A DNA stretch of 64,000 nt from Verrucomicrobiota bacterium (GCA_025361935.1 JANYJB010000065.1:30278-94277), one strand, 5' to 3'; shown: positions 9,728 through 19,715, counted from the stretch's first letter. Numbers and translations are program-made. The notes: generated by a model from the sequence alone, not told the origin.

Positions 9728-10267
9728 TTAGTAGGTAAACGCCACCCCGACGAGCAGCAGCCCGTAGGCGGCGAGCACGCCGCCAAGAATCTTCCCGCGC
9801 ACCGGAACACGGTAGAGCCACTCAAAAAAGTCGCGCAGGCGGAAAGGCGACGCGCCGAGATAAATGGCCAGCGAGATGGCGATATAGACGGCCGTCACCA
9901 TGAAGAGGCGCTGAGGCTTGTCGTATTCCATGTAGGCGGAGTAAAGGAGTGGCGACGCACCGAGCAGCACGAGCGTGCTCAGACCGCGCACCGCGAGGAA
10001 GTCGGGCACCAGCTTGAACGAAAACACCGCCACCACGGCGAAGCCGACCGTGAGCTGAACGTGATACTCGCCGAAGTCGGCGTTCGAGAGATTCCAGACG
10101 TTGTAAAGAAACCAGAGCGCACCCGTGCCGAAGAACGCATACGCGGCGACCCGTGAACGCGGCAGTGCTTTAAACATCGCCGTGATCGCCGAGTTGCCGA
10201 TCAGGAAAAGCGTCCCCACCGCGAGAAGCAGCAGGCCGGGGATGAGGGTGGCGAGTTGAAGTGACAT
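9728..10267 (-). CDS. Hypothetical multi-spanning membrane protein (start taken as MSLQLATL)
   Basis: Several hydrophobic segments; residues upstream of MSLQL in the track derive from the family-1 repeat. Confidence 0.7.
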   Translation of the reverse strand: MSLQLATLIPGLLLLAVGTLFLIGNSAITAMFKALPRSRVAAYAFFGTGALWFLYNVWNLSNADFGEYHVQLTVGFAVVAVFSFKLVPDFLAVRGLSTLVLLGASPLLYSAYMEYDKPQRLFMVTAVYIAISLAIYLGASPFRLRDFFEWLYRVPVRGKILGGVLAAYGLLLVGVAFTY

Positions 10268-10271
10268 GGTA

Positions 10272-10767
10272 AATTCTTTCTCTTTATTCTTTATCTTAAT
10301 CTTTCTCTTCCGTGTCGGTAATATCCTCCAGACCATAAACAGCCTGCTCCTCCTCAATCGCCCCCGTCGAAACTTCACGCGAGAAACGAGCAATCAACCC
10401 GGCCGTCATGGAAACAACTTCCCGCAGGATCATCTTCCCCATTTCGGCCTCGGTCGCAGTCATCTTTTTCTTGGCGACGAGCACATCCAAACAAGCCGCG
10501 CATTCAACCGTCGATCCGCGAGCAATATCAAAATAACGGCAACGGTCTGGGTAGGACCGCTTACCGTTCCCCTCCGCCAAGTTTAGGGCAATACTTGTCG
10601 ATGCACGGTCCAACTGATCGCGGGCTGAAAGCTTCGCAGGGAGATCGTCTATAAAGGGTGAAGCCCAGACACTAAACCTCAAAGCCTCCTGATAAACCTT
10701 GAGTCGCTCATGATCAAATTGGACGGCCATACAGGAGAAAGATTAAGATAAAGAGGAAAGAGAAAGA
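10272..10767 (-). mobile_element. Putative IVS-like element: family-1 arms enclosing a four-helix-bundle ORF (copy B)
   Basis: Left arm AATTCTTTCTCTTTATTCTTTATCTTAATCTTTCTCTTCC and right arm GAGAAAGATTAAGATAAAGAGGAAAGAGAAAGA are imperfect inverted repeats; same arms occur without an ORF at copies A, C, D, E. Confidence 0.65.
10296..10730 (-). CDS. Four-helix-bundle protein (S23/23S rRNA intervening-sequence protein family, Avd-related)
   Basis: FDHERLKVYQEALRF...SARDQLDRASTSIALNLAEGNGKRSYPDRCRYFDIARGSTVECAACLDVL; ends TEEKD* inside the repeat arm. Confidence 0.93.
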   Translation of the reverse strand: MAVQFDHERLKVYQEALRFSVWASPFIDDLPAKLSARDQLDRASTSIALNLAEGNGKRSYPDRCRYFDIARGSTVECAACLDVLVAKKKMTATEAEMGKMILREVVSMTAGLIARFSREVSTGAIEEEQAVYGLEDITDTEEKD

Positions 10768-10769
10768 TA

Positions 10770-12152
10770 TCAGGTCACGCCGCTCAGCACGAGTTCGCCG
10801 TAAAGCGTGCTCACGCTGGCGCGGTCGATTTTCAGCGGCACGAGCTGGCCGACAAGGCGCGGATCGGCGTCGAAGATCGTCACGCGGTTGCCGCGCGTGC
10901 GGCCGGTGAAACGCCGGCCGGTCTTATCCGGTCCCTCGACGAGCACTTCCTCGACGGTGCCGAGCAGCGCGGCGTTGCGGCGCTCGGAGTTCTTGCGGAG
11001 AATGTCTAGTAGCACGGCGTTGCGGTGTTCCTTCACTTCGTCGGGAATCTGGTCGCCGAGTTCCGCCGCCGGCGTGCCGCTGCGGATGGAATACTTGAAA
11101 ATGTAAGCCATGTCGTAGTTGCACGCCTCGAAGAGCTCGCGTGTCTGTTCGAACTCCTCGTCGGTCTCGCCGGGGAAACCCACGATGATGTCGGTCGAGA
11201 AATACATGTCGGGCCGCACGGTGCGCAGGGCATCCACGATCTCCTTGTAGCGCTCGCGCGAGTAGGGGCGGTTCATCGCCTTCAGGATGCGGTTGCTGCC
11301 GCTCTGCATCGGGAGATGGACGTATTCGCAGAGTTTAGGGAGGCGTCCGTAGGCTTCGACGAGATCTTCCTTGAACCCACGCGGATGCGGCGAGGTGAAG
11401 CGGATGCGCTCGATGCCGTCGATGGCGTGGACCTTTTCGATCAACTGCACGAACGGCGACACGCCGCCGGTGTGCGCGTAGTCGCGGCGACCGTAACTGG
11501 TGACGATCTGCCCGAGAAGCGTGATCTCCTTCACGCCGCGCTTCGCGAGGCCCTCGCACTCGGCCACGATGTCTTCCATCGGGCGGGAGCGTTCGTCGCC
11601 GCGCGTTTTGGGAACGATGCAAAAATGGCAGTCCATGTTGCAGCCCTGCTGGATCGAGACGAAGGCGTTGACCTGCGGCGGAGCGGCTCCGTTCGCATCA
11701 ACCTCGGGCGCAAGGTGATCTTTGATGGTGTTCTGCGAACCGGCTTCCTCGGCGATGTCGATGATGGTTTCGCCGATGGGCACGCCGGCCTCGCGGGCGG
11801 CGCGGAGGTTGTCGAGGTAGTCAGGAACCTGGTGGAATTTCTGGGTGCCGACGATCAGGTCCACGTCGGGCAACTGGTCGAGGAGCGCGGCACCGCGGTT
11901 CTGCGCCATGCAACCAAGGATGCCGAGGACGAAGTCGGGCTGGTGCTTCTTACGATGCGAGACGTAACCTGCCTTGCCAATCGCCTTCTGCTCGGCGGCG
12001 TCGCGCACGGAGCAGGTGTTGAGCAGCATGATGTCGCAGGCGTTCTCGTCGTGGACGATGCGGTAGCCGCGGGCGCGAAGCATCGCCGCGACGGCATCGC
12101 TGTCGCGCTCGTTCATCTGGCACCCGTAGGTTTTGATATAGACCCGATTCAT
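10770..12152 (-). CDS. miaB: tRNA-2-methylthio-N6-dimethylallyladenosine synthase
   Basis: MNRVYIKTYGCQMNERDSDAV; radical-SAM CNMDCHFCIVPKTRGDERSRP; C-terminal TRAM-like region. Confidence 0.94.
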   Translation of the reverse strand: MNRVYIKTYGCQMNERDSDAVAAMLRARGYRIVHDENACDIMLLNTCSVRDAAEQKAIGKAGYVSHRKKHQPDFVLGILGCMAQNRGAALLDQLPDVDLIVGTQKFHQVPDYLDNLRAAREAGVPIGETIIDIAEEAGSQNTIKDHLAPEVDANGAAPPQVNAFVSIQQGCNMDCHFCIVPKTRGDERSRPMEDIVAECEGLAKRGVKEITLLGQIVTSYGRRDYAHTGGVSPFVQLIEKVHAIDGIERIRFTSPHPRGFKEDLVEAYGRLPKLCEYVHLPMQSGSNRILKAMNRPYSRERYKEIVDALRTVRPDMYFSTDIIVGFPGETDEEFEQTRELFEACNYDMAYIFKYSIRSGTPAAELGDQIPDEVKEHRNAVLLDILRKNSERRNAALLGTVEEVLVEGPDKTGRRFTGRTRGNRVTIFDADPRLVGQLVPLKIDRASVSTLYGELVLSGVT

Positions 12153-12262
12153 CCGAGGGAGGGTTTTAACTAAGCGGCCCCGAGGGAGGGTCAAACGGGA
12201 AAGCAGTCCCGGCTCGCCTACGGACGCACAACCAATAACCTGCGAGCAAGTCCCATAAGCGT

Positions 12263-13222
12263 GTGAACACCCCTGCCCGCACCTTCCTCCGCCTCGCGCC
12301 GCTGCTGGCCGCCGTCACGGCCTTTGCCGAAACGCCCTCATCCGCCAAACCAACGGCTTCGGACGAGGACATATTCGACGCCGGCAAAGCCCTCTTTGAT
12401 GCCCTCGCCCCGGCGGAGATCAAAGATCAGTTCGAATTTCCCACACGGGAGAAGTGGGATGAGTTTTTCGCCCGCCTGGAAAAGACCCGCGAGACCGGTT
12501 CGCTCGCCGAACTCGCCGCCTTTGAGCCGGAAGCCAAGGCGGCGCTCACCGCCCTGCGCGCCATGCCGGAATACCAGGATTACGCCGACTGGCTGGCCGA
12601 GCGGATTGATGAAATCGAGGCGGCCAAGGAAGCGGAAAAAATCACCCGCACGCCGCCACCGACACCAAAACCGACACCTTCGCCCTCCCCAACTCCGACG
12701 ACAGCGCAGGTTGACCCCCAAGTCCCGCTCTACGATCTCTGGGTCGGCCGTATGCGCGACCGCCCGCGTCCCGCTCGCGCGGATGAGTTTTTGCCGGAAT
12801 TGAAAAAGGCATTCGTCGCCGAAGGGGTGCCGCCCGAGCTGGCGTGGCTCGCGGAAACCGAATCGATGTTCAACCCCAACGCACGCAGTCCTGCCGGAGC
12901 GCGCGGCCTGTTCCAACTCATGCCGGACACCGCCCGCGCCCAGGGCCTGAGTTTGTTTCCCTTCGATACGCGCACCGATCCCTCCAAGAGCGCGCACGCC
13001 AGCGCGAAACTGCTGCGCGGGCTGCACGCACGCTTCGATTCCTGGCCGCTCGCCCTCGCCGCCTACAACGCCGGCGAAGGCCGCGTCGGACGGATGCTGA
13101 AAAAACAAAACGCCAAAACCTTCGCGGAAATCGCCGACTCGTTGCCCACCGAGACACGCCTCTACGTCCCCAAGGTCTTCGCCACCCTCAAAGTGCGCGA
13201 GGGCGTGACGCCTTCACCCTGA
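12263..13222 (+). CDS. Lytic transglycosylase (SLT domain) with Pro/Thr/Ser-rich linker
   Basis: PPELAWLAETESMFNPNARSPAGARGLFQLMPDTARAQGL...ALAAYNAGEGRVGRML; signal-peptide-like N-terminus. Confidence 0.9.
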   Translation: MNTPARTFLRLAPLLAAVTAFAETPSSAKPTASDEDIFDAGKALFDALAPAEIKDQFEFPTREKWDEFFARLEKTRETGSLAELAAFEPEAKAALTALRAMPEYQDYADWLAERIDEIEAAKEAEKITRTPPPTPKPTPSPSPTPTTAQVDPQVPLYDLWVGRMRDRPRPARADEFLPELKKAFVAEGVPPELAWLAETESMFNPNARSPAGARGLFQLMPDTARAQGLSLFPFDTRTDPSKSAHASAKLLRGLHARFDSWPLALAAYNAGEGRVGRMLKKQNAKTFAEIADSLPTETRLYVPKVFATLKVREGVTPSP

Positions 13223-14308
13223 CACCGCGAGTTGGCCGCAGCCCGCGCCGATGTCGATGCCGCGCCGCTGGCGCACCGTGCTGGGTAGGCCGTAGTCCGC
13301 GAGAATATCCTGGAATTTCCGCGCCGCCACCTGGTGGCTGGGCGCACCGCCGTAACCGGCGGTGGGGTTGAGCGGGATTAGGTTCACCTGCGCCGGCATC
13401 TCGCGCAGAAGCGCGCCCACCGCGTGCGCGTGATCGGGGCCGTCGTTTTTACCCTCGATGAGCGTCCACTCGAAAAAAATCCGCCGACCCAGCTTCGTCG
13501 TATAGTAACGGCAGGCGTCCATGAGCATGTCCAGCGGCCACGCGCGCGCGGCGGGAACGAGCGCCAGACGCTCGGCCTGCGTCGCACCGTGCAGCGACAC
13601 GGCGAGGTGAACGGCGCGGTTTTCGTCGGCCATGCGGATGATGGCGGGCGCGACGCCGACGGTGCTGATGCAGATTTTTTTCGCGCCGAGCGCCATGCCG
13701 GAAGGATCACGCAGGATGTCGATGGCCTTCATGACGGCGTCGTAGTTGTGCAACGGCTCGCCCATGCCCATGAGCACGATGTTGCGCAGTCGCTCGTGCC
13801 GGTGATGCGGTGATTCGTGCCCCGTCTCGGCCAGCGCGGGCGTCTCGGCGGCGGTGGCGCACAACACACGGTCCACATGCACCGCCTGCGCGACGATCTC
13901 GCCCGTGGTCAGATGCCGCGTGTAGCCCATCTGCCCCGTGGCGCAAAACACACAGCCCATCGCGCAGCCCACCTGCGAACTCACGCACGCGGTCGTGCGC
14001 CCCGTGTAGCGCATGAGCACGGTCTCGATGCGGTGGCCGTCGGCGAGCGCGAGCAGGTATTTGCGCGTGAAACCATCTGAGGAATGCGTCTCGCGCGCGA
14101 CCGGCAGGCGGCCGAGCGTGGTCTCCGCCTCCAGCCTCGTGCGTAGGCGCACCGGCAGGTCGGTCATCGCGGCGATGTTGTCCTCGCGTTCGTAATACAG
14201 GTAGTTCCACAGCCGCGCGGCATGAACCGGACTCAAATCCCACGCGTTCACGAGCGCGACCAGTTCGGCGCGGGTGAAATCATGGAGGTTGAGCGCGTGG
14301 GATGACAT
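13214..14308 (-). CDS. rlmN: 23S rRNA (adenine2503-C2)-methyltransferase
   Basis: TTACVSSQVGCAMGCVFCATGQMGYTRHLTTGEIVAQ; NIVLMGMGEPLHNYD; SLHGATQAERLALVP. Confidence 0.95.
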   Translation of the reverse strand: MSSHALNLHDFTRAELVALVNAWDLSPVHAARLWNYLYYEREDNIAAMTDLPVRLRTRLEAETTLGRLPVARETHSSDGFTRKYLLALADGHRIETVLMRYTGRTTACVSSQVGCAMGCVFCATGQMGYTRHLTTGEIVAQAVHVDRVLCATAAETPALAETGHESPHHRHERLRNIVLMGMGEPLHNYDAVMKAIDILRDPSGMALGAKKICISTVGVAPAIIRMADENRAVHLAVSLHGATQAERLALVPAARAWPLDMLMDACRYYTTKLGRRIFFEWTLIEGKNDGPDHAHAVGALLREMPAQVNLIPLNPTAGYGGAPSHQVAARKFQDILADYGLPSTVRQRRGIDIGAGCGQLAVSG

Positions 14309-14335
14309 GGGCCGATCAAAGGCGTTTTTCGGAGG

Positions 14336-15154
14336 CTATTGGAGCGAGGCCAGCGCCTTGGCGATGGGAATCTCGCGGCGTTTTCGCTCCAGAAAATAGC
14401 TCACTTTTTTGTAGCCGGCCTCCAGCAAGAGGTTCAACGCGGTCTCGTAACCATCTCCGACGCGCTGCGGTATGTGCGCGTCGGCGCCCACGACGACGGG
14501 GATGCCGCGTTCGCGCATCAACACGAGCTGCGCCAGACTGGGATTCATCTCCGGCAGCGCCTTGTTCACGCCGCTGGTATTGAGCTCCATCGCCACGCCG
14601 ATCGCCGCGATCCGGTCCAGCGCGCGCACGATGTAGGGCTTGATCTGCGCGAAATCCCATTCCGCCGACGACTCGTTCTTCACGAGATCGGGATGCGCCA
14701 GCGTGTCGAAAAGCCCCGTCTCGGCCGATTGCGCGAGGTGCTCGAAATAAACGCGCTGGTAGGCGAACTGGTTGCCCTTGAAAAACCGCTCCTTGTAAAA
14801 CGACATCTGCATGTGCACCGAACCGAGCACGTGATGCAGCGGCGCGCAGGCGTGAAGCTGCTTTAACCAAGGCTCCACCCCGGGATAAAAATCGCTCTCC
14901 AGCCCGAGCCGCACATCGACGCGCCCGGCAAACTGACGGCGCGCCCGCGCCACCATAGCCACATAGGTGTCCCACTCTTCCGGCTTCATGCGGACATTGG
15001 CCGACAATCCGTCGGGAAGCGGCGCGTGGCAGGTGAAGATGATGCCCTTGAAACCGCGCTTCTCGGCCATCGCCGCGTAATCCTCGGGCTCGCCATAAGC
15101 GTGCCCGCAGAGCGGCGTGTGACAGTGGGATTCGTAAAGCAGAGGCGCAGTCAT
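14336..15154 (-). CDS. PHP-domain phosphatase (histidinol-phosphatase HisK-like)
   Basis: LLYESHCHTPLCGHAYGEPEDYAAMAEKRGFKGIIFTCHAPLPDG; VHMQMSFYK; AHPDLVKN; VGADAHIPQRVG. Confidence 0.82.
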   Translation of the reverse strand: MTAPLLYESHCHTPLCGHAYGEPEDYAAMAEKRGFKGIIFTCHAPLPDGLSANVRMKPEEWDTYVAMVARARRQFAGRVDVRLGLESDFYPGVEPWLKQLHACAPLHHVLGSVHMQMSFYKERFFKGNQFAYQRVYFEHLAQSAETGLFDTLAHPDLVKNESSAEWDFAQIKPYIVRALDRIAAIGVAMELNTSGVNKALPEMNPSLAQLVLMRERGIPVVVGADAHIPQRVGDGYETALNLLLEAGYKKVSYFLERKRREIPIAKALASLQ

Positions 15155-15263
15155 GAAAGCCCCGAGGTTGCGCATGAGCGAAGCGGAGAACGAGAATGAT
15201 TTTGATAACGTCCCCTCCTCCTTGCGACTCCACAAAACATGCGCACAGTGCTAACTTCACCCA

Positions 15264-16868
15264 ATGCTGGTCTTTTTAGACATCGTTTCGTGGCTGCTGG
15301 TCGCAATTCTTGCCGTCCTGCTTTTCCAGAGCAGGCGCGAACAACGGCGCGCACTCCGCGAAACCAACGTTACCCTCGCGCGCATCCGGCAGGCGGTCGA
15401 AAGCGCCTCCGACGCCATCGGCATCGGCGACTTCGAGGGCAACTCCGTCTATCACAACCGCGCCCACCTCGCCCTCTTCGGATATACCGTGGATGAACTC
15501 AACACCGTGCCCGAGGCCGGCCCGCTCTTCGCCGACAAGACCATCGCCGCCGAGATCCACGCCAGCATCCGCGACGGTCGCTCTTGGAGCGGCGAAACCG
15601 ACATAAAAACCAAGGACGGCCGCATCTTTCCCGCTTTCGTCCGCGCCGACATTATCCGCGACGGCCAAAACCAACCCGTCGGCATTTTCGGCGTGTTCAC
15701 CGACATCACTGAGCGCCGCCGCACCGCCAGCCTCCTCGCCGAGGAGAGCCAGCGCCTCGAACTCACCCTCCAAAGCATCGGCGACGCCGTCATCGCCACC
15801 GACGCCTTCGGACGCGTTTCCCTAATGAATCCCGCCGCCGAACAACTTCTCGGCACGACCGGCCGCGAAGCCGCCGGCCGCCGCATCTCCGAGCTGATTT
15901 CCCCGCTCGACGAACGCACCCGCTCTCCCCGCGATCTTCCCGTTATCGCCCTTCTCAAAACCGCCTCCTCCGACCGCTCCATCGACGCCTATCGCCTGCT
16001 TGTTCCCGACGGGAGCGAACGCCTGATCGCCGAAATCGCCGTCCTCATCCGCACGCCCTCCGGCGTCGTCGGCGCGGTGCTCGCTTTGCGCGACGTAACC
16101 AAGGAGCGCAAACGCGCCGACGAAACCGCACGGGCCTCCAAACTCGAATCCCTCGGGATGCTCGCCGGCGGCATCGCCCACGATTTCGGCAACCTTCTCA
16201 CCGCCCTGATCGGCCAGGTGGGCATTGCGCAACTCACGCCCGCCCTTCCGCCCGAGACCGGCGCCCGTCTCGCCGAAATCGAGCGCATCGCCTGGCGCGC
16301 CAACGACCTCACGCGCCAACTCGTGACATTTGCCCGCGACGGCGCTCCCATTAAAAAAAACTTCTCCCTCGCCGCTCTGCTCCGAGACGCCGCCGCCGTT
16401 GCCCAAGGTTCCGCCGGCCTGGAAAAAACACTGTCTATCGCCGCCGATCTATGGCCGATCGAGGCCGACGAAGCCCAGATCATGCAGGTTTTCCAAAACC
16501 TCGCCGTCAACGCCGCGCAGGCCATGCCGTCCGGCGGCACGCTCACCATCGCCGCCGAAAATTATCAGCCCGCCACAAGCGCCACACTTTTCAGCGGGGA
16601 TATCCGCCAAGTGCGCGTTATCGTGACCGACACCGGCACCGGAATCCGTCCGGAGCACCTTAACAATATCTTCGACCCTTTTTTCACCACCAAGAAAAGC
16701 GGCACCGGGCTCGGCTTGGCCACCACCTACTCCATCGTGAAAAAACACGGCGGCTCCATCCGCGTGGAGTCGGTTGTGGGCCGCGGCACCACGTTCGAGA
16801 TCCTTCTGCCCGCCGCCAAGGCAACCGCCCCCCTGCGGCCGGCCGCCCCCGTTCAAATGATCGGCTGA
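15264..16868 (+). CDS. PAS-domain sensor histidine kinase
   Basis: Two PAS regions; LGMLAGGIAHDFGNLLTALIGQ H-box; DTGTGIRPEHLNNIFDPFFTTKKSGTGLGLATTYSIVKKHGG. Confidence 0.92.
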   Translation: MLVFLDIVSWLLVAILAVLLFQSRREQRRALRETNVTLARIRQAVESASDAIGIGDFEGNSVYHNRAHLALFGYTVDELNTVPEAGPLFADKTIAAEIHASIRDGRSWSGETDIKTKDGRIFPAFVRADIIRDGQNQPVGIFGVFTDITERRRTASLLAEESQRLELTLQSIGDAVIATDAFGRVSLMNPAAEQLLGTTGREAAGRRISELISPLDERTRSPRDLPVIALLKTASSDRSIDAYRLLVPDGSERLIAEIAVLIRTPSGVVGAVLALRDVTKERKRADETARASKLESLGMLAGGIAHDFGNLLTALIGQVGIAQLTPALPPETGARLAEIERIAWRANDLTRQLVTFARDGAPIKKNFSLAALLRDAAAVAQGSAGLEKTLSIAADLWPIEADEAQIMQVFQNLAVNAAQAMPSGGTLTIAAENYQPATSATLFSGDIRQVRVIVTDTGTGIRPEHLNNIFDPFFTTKKSGTGLGLATTYSIVKKHGGSIRVESVVGRGTTFEILLPAAKATAPLRPAAPVQMIG

Positions 16869-16909
16869 GCCAACCTTGCGAAAACGGGGCCAACAGGACA
16901 CGCTTCCCC

Positions 16910-17491
16910 ATGCCTCTCTGGGCCGAACACTTTCTCAAGGCCTTCATCCCGCTCTTCGTCGCGAGCGACCCCATAGGGCTCGCGGCGATTTTTCTAGCGA
17001 TGAGTGCGGGTGTCCCCGCCGCCGCGCGCCGCCGAGTCGCCCGGCAGGCAACTCTCACCGGAGGCGTCGTGGCTTTGGCATTTTTGTTTCTCGGCCGGAG
17101 TATCTTCTCGGCCATCGGCATCACCGTGAGTGATTTTCAAGTGGCGGGAGGACTTATCCTCCTCGTGCTGGCTTCGCGCGAACTGGTGCTCCCCGCATCG
17201 ACGGAATCATCCAGAAACACCGACGATTTCGGCGTGGTGCCCCTCGGCATGCCGCTCATCGCCGGCCCGGCATTGATCACCACGCTGCTCGTGCTCGTGG
17301 ACAGCGTAGGGCTAGGTATCACGCTCCTCGCACTCGCCGCCAATCTAGGCCTGCTCGTCGCCGCGCTTTTCAACGCCGACAGGCTCGGCGCATGGCTCGG
17401 CGCCACCGGTCTGCGCGCCATCTCGAAAATCGTCGCCCTGCTGCTCGCGGCAATCGCTGTTGCCATGATCCGCCGCGGTTGGGCAGGCTGA
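16910..17491 (+). CDS. MarC-family membrane protein
   Basis: FIPLFVASDPIGLAAIFLAM; FGVVPLGMPLIAGPALITTLLVL. Confidence 0.85.
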   Translation: MPLWAEHFLKAFIPLFVASDPIGLAAIFLAMSAGVPAAARRRVARQATLTGGVVALAFLFLGRSIFSAIGITVSDFQVAGGLILLVLASRELVLPASTESSRNTDDFGVVPLGMPLIAGPALITTLLVLVDSVGLGITLLALAANLGLLVAALFNADRLGAWLGATGLRAISKIVALLLAAIAVAMIRRGWAG

Positions 17492-17498
17492 CACACTC

Positions 17499-17939
17499 AT
17501 GAAAGTTTGGTGGATCATTATCTTGGCCTTCGGACTAGTCGGAGCGGCCACCTTCATTCCCTTCGTCAAAACAACCGGAGGGATGACCACCGTCACCGGC
17601 ACAACCCTCACCACTGAAGCCTGGCTGGGGTTGCCATCCGTTTCCGAAACAAAGGCGAGCCCGCTCGCCGATTGGTGCCAAGCGCACGGCGTGACAGTGA
17701 CCGAAGAGACGGTGGTTTTTTCCAAGATCACGAAAAATGTCTGGGGAATCGTATGGGGGCGCAGATCGAGCCAGCCGCCGGCATGCTACGATTTCAAAGC
17801 GTCCATGCAGAAAGCGTGGCTCGCCCGCACACCCGAAAAGGAAGTTCGCCGCTTCATCGAAGCAATGATGTCAACCGGCGAGGTCGGACGGTCGCGGCTC
17901 ATCGAAGCGGCCGTCGCGCAAGCGCAGGATGGCAACTGA
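17499..17939 (+). CDS. Hypothetical protein with N-terminal TM
   Basis: ORF with consistent codon usage between marC-like and M20 genes. Confidence 0.55.
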   Translation: MKVWWIIILAFGLVGAATFIPFVKTTGGMTTVTGTTLTTEAWLGLPSVSETKASPLADWCQAHGVTVTEETVVFSKITKNVWGIVWGRRSSQPPACYDFKASMQKAWLARTPEKEVRRFIEAMMSTGEVGRSRLIEAAVAQAQDGN

Positions 17940-17942
17940 GCC

Positions 17943-19184
17943 TCACCCCGCGAAGGTCGTGAGCAGCTCCGCGTAGATCTTCGCGCTGGCAACCAGTTCC
18001 TTCACCGACGCGCGTTCGTCCACGGCGTGGCAATCCGCGCCGCCGGGACCGTAGCCGAGCGTGGGAATCCCGAGTTCCTCCGCAAAAAAATATATGTCGT
18101 TGAAACCCTCCGACACGCGGAAGGATGTTTTCTCGCCTCGCACGCGCGTGACGCAACCGGCCGCCGCAGCGAAAAATGGATGCGCGGGCGGATTGAATGT
18201 CGGATGGTTGTGCGACACTTTTTCGACCGTGATGCGGCACTGCGGGATTTTTTTCGCGGCCGCCGCGAGGAACGCGCACAGTTCGCGCTCGGCCGCCGGC
18301 ACCGTCTCGACGGCGGTCACGCGCCGGTCGATGGAAAAGCTCGCGAGCGCAGGCACGGTGTTGATCTTGCCGCCTTCGCCGGAGGCAAACACGCCGCCGA
18401 TGTTGAGCGTGGGGCGCATGACCTTCCCGTCCGGCGCGGTGAACGCGCGCTTCGCAAGGCGCTTCTTATAGCCGTCGAGGGCGAGCACGAGGGCGGACAT
18501 TTTTTCGAGGGCGTTCACCCCCTCGTGCGGCGTGCTACCGTGAGCGGCGCGGCCATGCACGGTGACGTTGAGCCAGACGACGCCATTGTGCCCGCAGCAA
18601 ATCCGGTTGCCCTCGCCGCCCTCCATGACGACGGCGTAGTCGGGTTTGATGGGCGCGTGCTTCACGAGCCACCCCGCGCCGAGCGCAGAGTCGGTTTCCT
18701 CGTCGGCGGTGAACGAAACCTCGACGTTTATCTTGGGCGCCGTGCCGGTCGCGTGAAGAGCGCGCAGCGCCATCAGCAGCGACGCGTGCGATCCTTTCAT
18801 GTCGGCGGTGCCGCGCCCGAAGATCCAGCCTCCGTCAACCTTGCCGGAAAACGCACTGCCGTGCCGCCATTTCCCGGAGACGGGCACGACATCGTAGTGC
18901 GCGTTGAAATGGATGGTCTTCTTGGCTCCGTGCGCAGCAAGTCTGCCGAGCACGTTGTAACGCGGGAAAGTGTGTTGCTCCGCAGGAAGCGTTTTCCTGA
19001 GCAAGGCGACCGGCACGGGAAAACGTTTCGCCACCAATCCCGCGAGCGTGAGCTCGTCGGCGAGGAGCGCGGTGATCGCGGCGTAGTTGTTGCCGGGAGG
19101 GTTGACCGTGTCGGTGCGCACCAACCGCTGGAGCAGGGCGACGAGGTCGGTCGCGTGGGCGTCGATGTAGGCGGCGGGAGACAT
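17943..19184 (-). CDS. M20-family peptidase (ArgE/DapE/ACY1-like)
   Basis: IHFNAHYDVVPVSG; GRGTADMKGSHASLLMAL; SFTADEETDSALGAGWL; GYGPGGADCHAVDERASV. Confidence 0.9.
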   Translation of the reverse strand: MSPAAYIDAHATDLVALLQRLVRTDTVNPPGNNYAAITALLADELTLAGLVAKRFPVPVALLRKTLPAEQHTFPRYNVLGRLAAHGAKKTIHFNAHYDVVPVSGKWRHGSAFSGKVDGGWIFGRGTADMKGSHASLLMALRALHATGTAPKINVEVSFTADEETDSALGAGWLVKHAPIKPDYAVVMEGGEGNRICCGHNGVVWLNVTVHGRAAHGSTPHEGVNALEKMSALVLALDGYKKRLAKRAFTAPDGKVMRPTLNIGGVFASGEGGKINTVPALASFSIDRRVTAVETVPAAERELCAFLAAAAKKIPQCRITVEKVSHNHPTFNPPAHPFFAAAAGCVTRVRGEKTSFRVSEGFNDIYFFAEELGIPTLGYGPGGADCHAVDERASVKELVASAKIYAELLTTFAG

Positions 19185-19238
19185 CACGGCAAAACGTAGA
19201 CGGATTGCCATGCCGCGCGAGGCGATAAAACTCTCCGC

Positions 19239-19715
19239 ATGACCGCCGCCGAACTCATCGCCGCCCTGCAACTCGAACCGCTGCCCGGGGAGGGCGGTTT
19301 TTTCCGCCAGACATATGCGAGCAAGCAGCGCCTGCCCGATGGCCGAGCGATGGGAACGGCGATTTATTTTTTGCTCACGCCGGACGGATTTTCGGCGCTA
19401 CACCGGCTGGAAACCGAAGAGCTTTGGCACTTTTACGCAGGCGACGCCGTGGAGCATCTCATCCTCGATCCGGCCACCAACGAAGGTTGGAAAACACGGC
19501 TGGGAAACAAGTTCGCCATCAGCCAGGTGCCTCAGCTCGTCGTTCCGGGCGGCCTCTGGCAAGGTGCCCGACTGGCCGAGGGCGGCGCATGGGCACTGGT
19601 CGGATGCACGATGTCGCCGGGTTGGGAAGAGCGAGAGTTTACCCTTGGCGACCGCGCCGACCTCACCGCGCGCTTCCCGGCACGGGCAGCGGATATACGA
19701 GCGTTTACGAGATGA
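19239..19715 (+). CDS. Cupin (DUF985-type) protein
   Basis: LEPLPGEGGFFRQTYAS; IYFLLTPDGFSALHRLETEELWHFYAGDAVEHLIL; GCTMSPGWEEREF. Confidence 0.87.
   Translation: MTAAELIAALQLEPLPGEGGFFRQTYASKQRLPDGRAMGTAIYFLLTPDGFSALHRLETEELWHFYAGDAVEHLILDPATNEGWKTRLGNKFAISQVPQLVVPGGLWQGARLAEGGAWALVGCTMSPGWEEREFTLGDRADLTARFPARAADIRAFTR

Noticed and set aside
15185-15208. GGAGAACGAGAATGATTTTGATAACG resembling half of a family-1 arm
   Set aside because: Only a partial match, lacks the GATTAAGA core and any opposing arm; too weak to call a copy.
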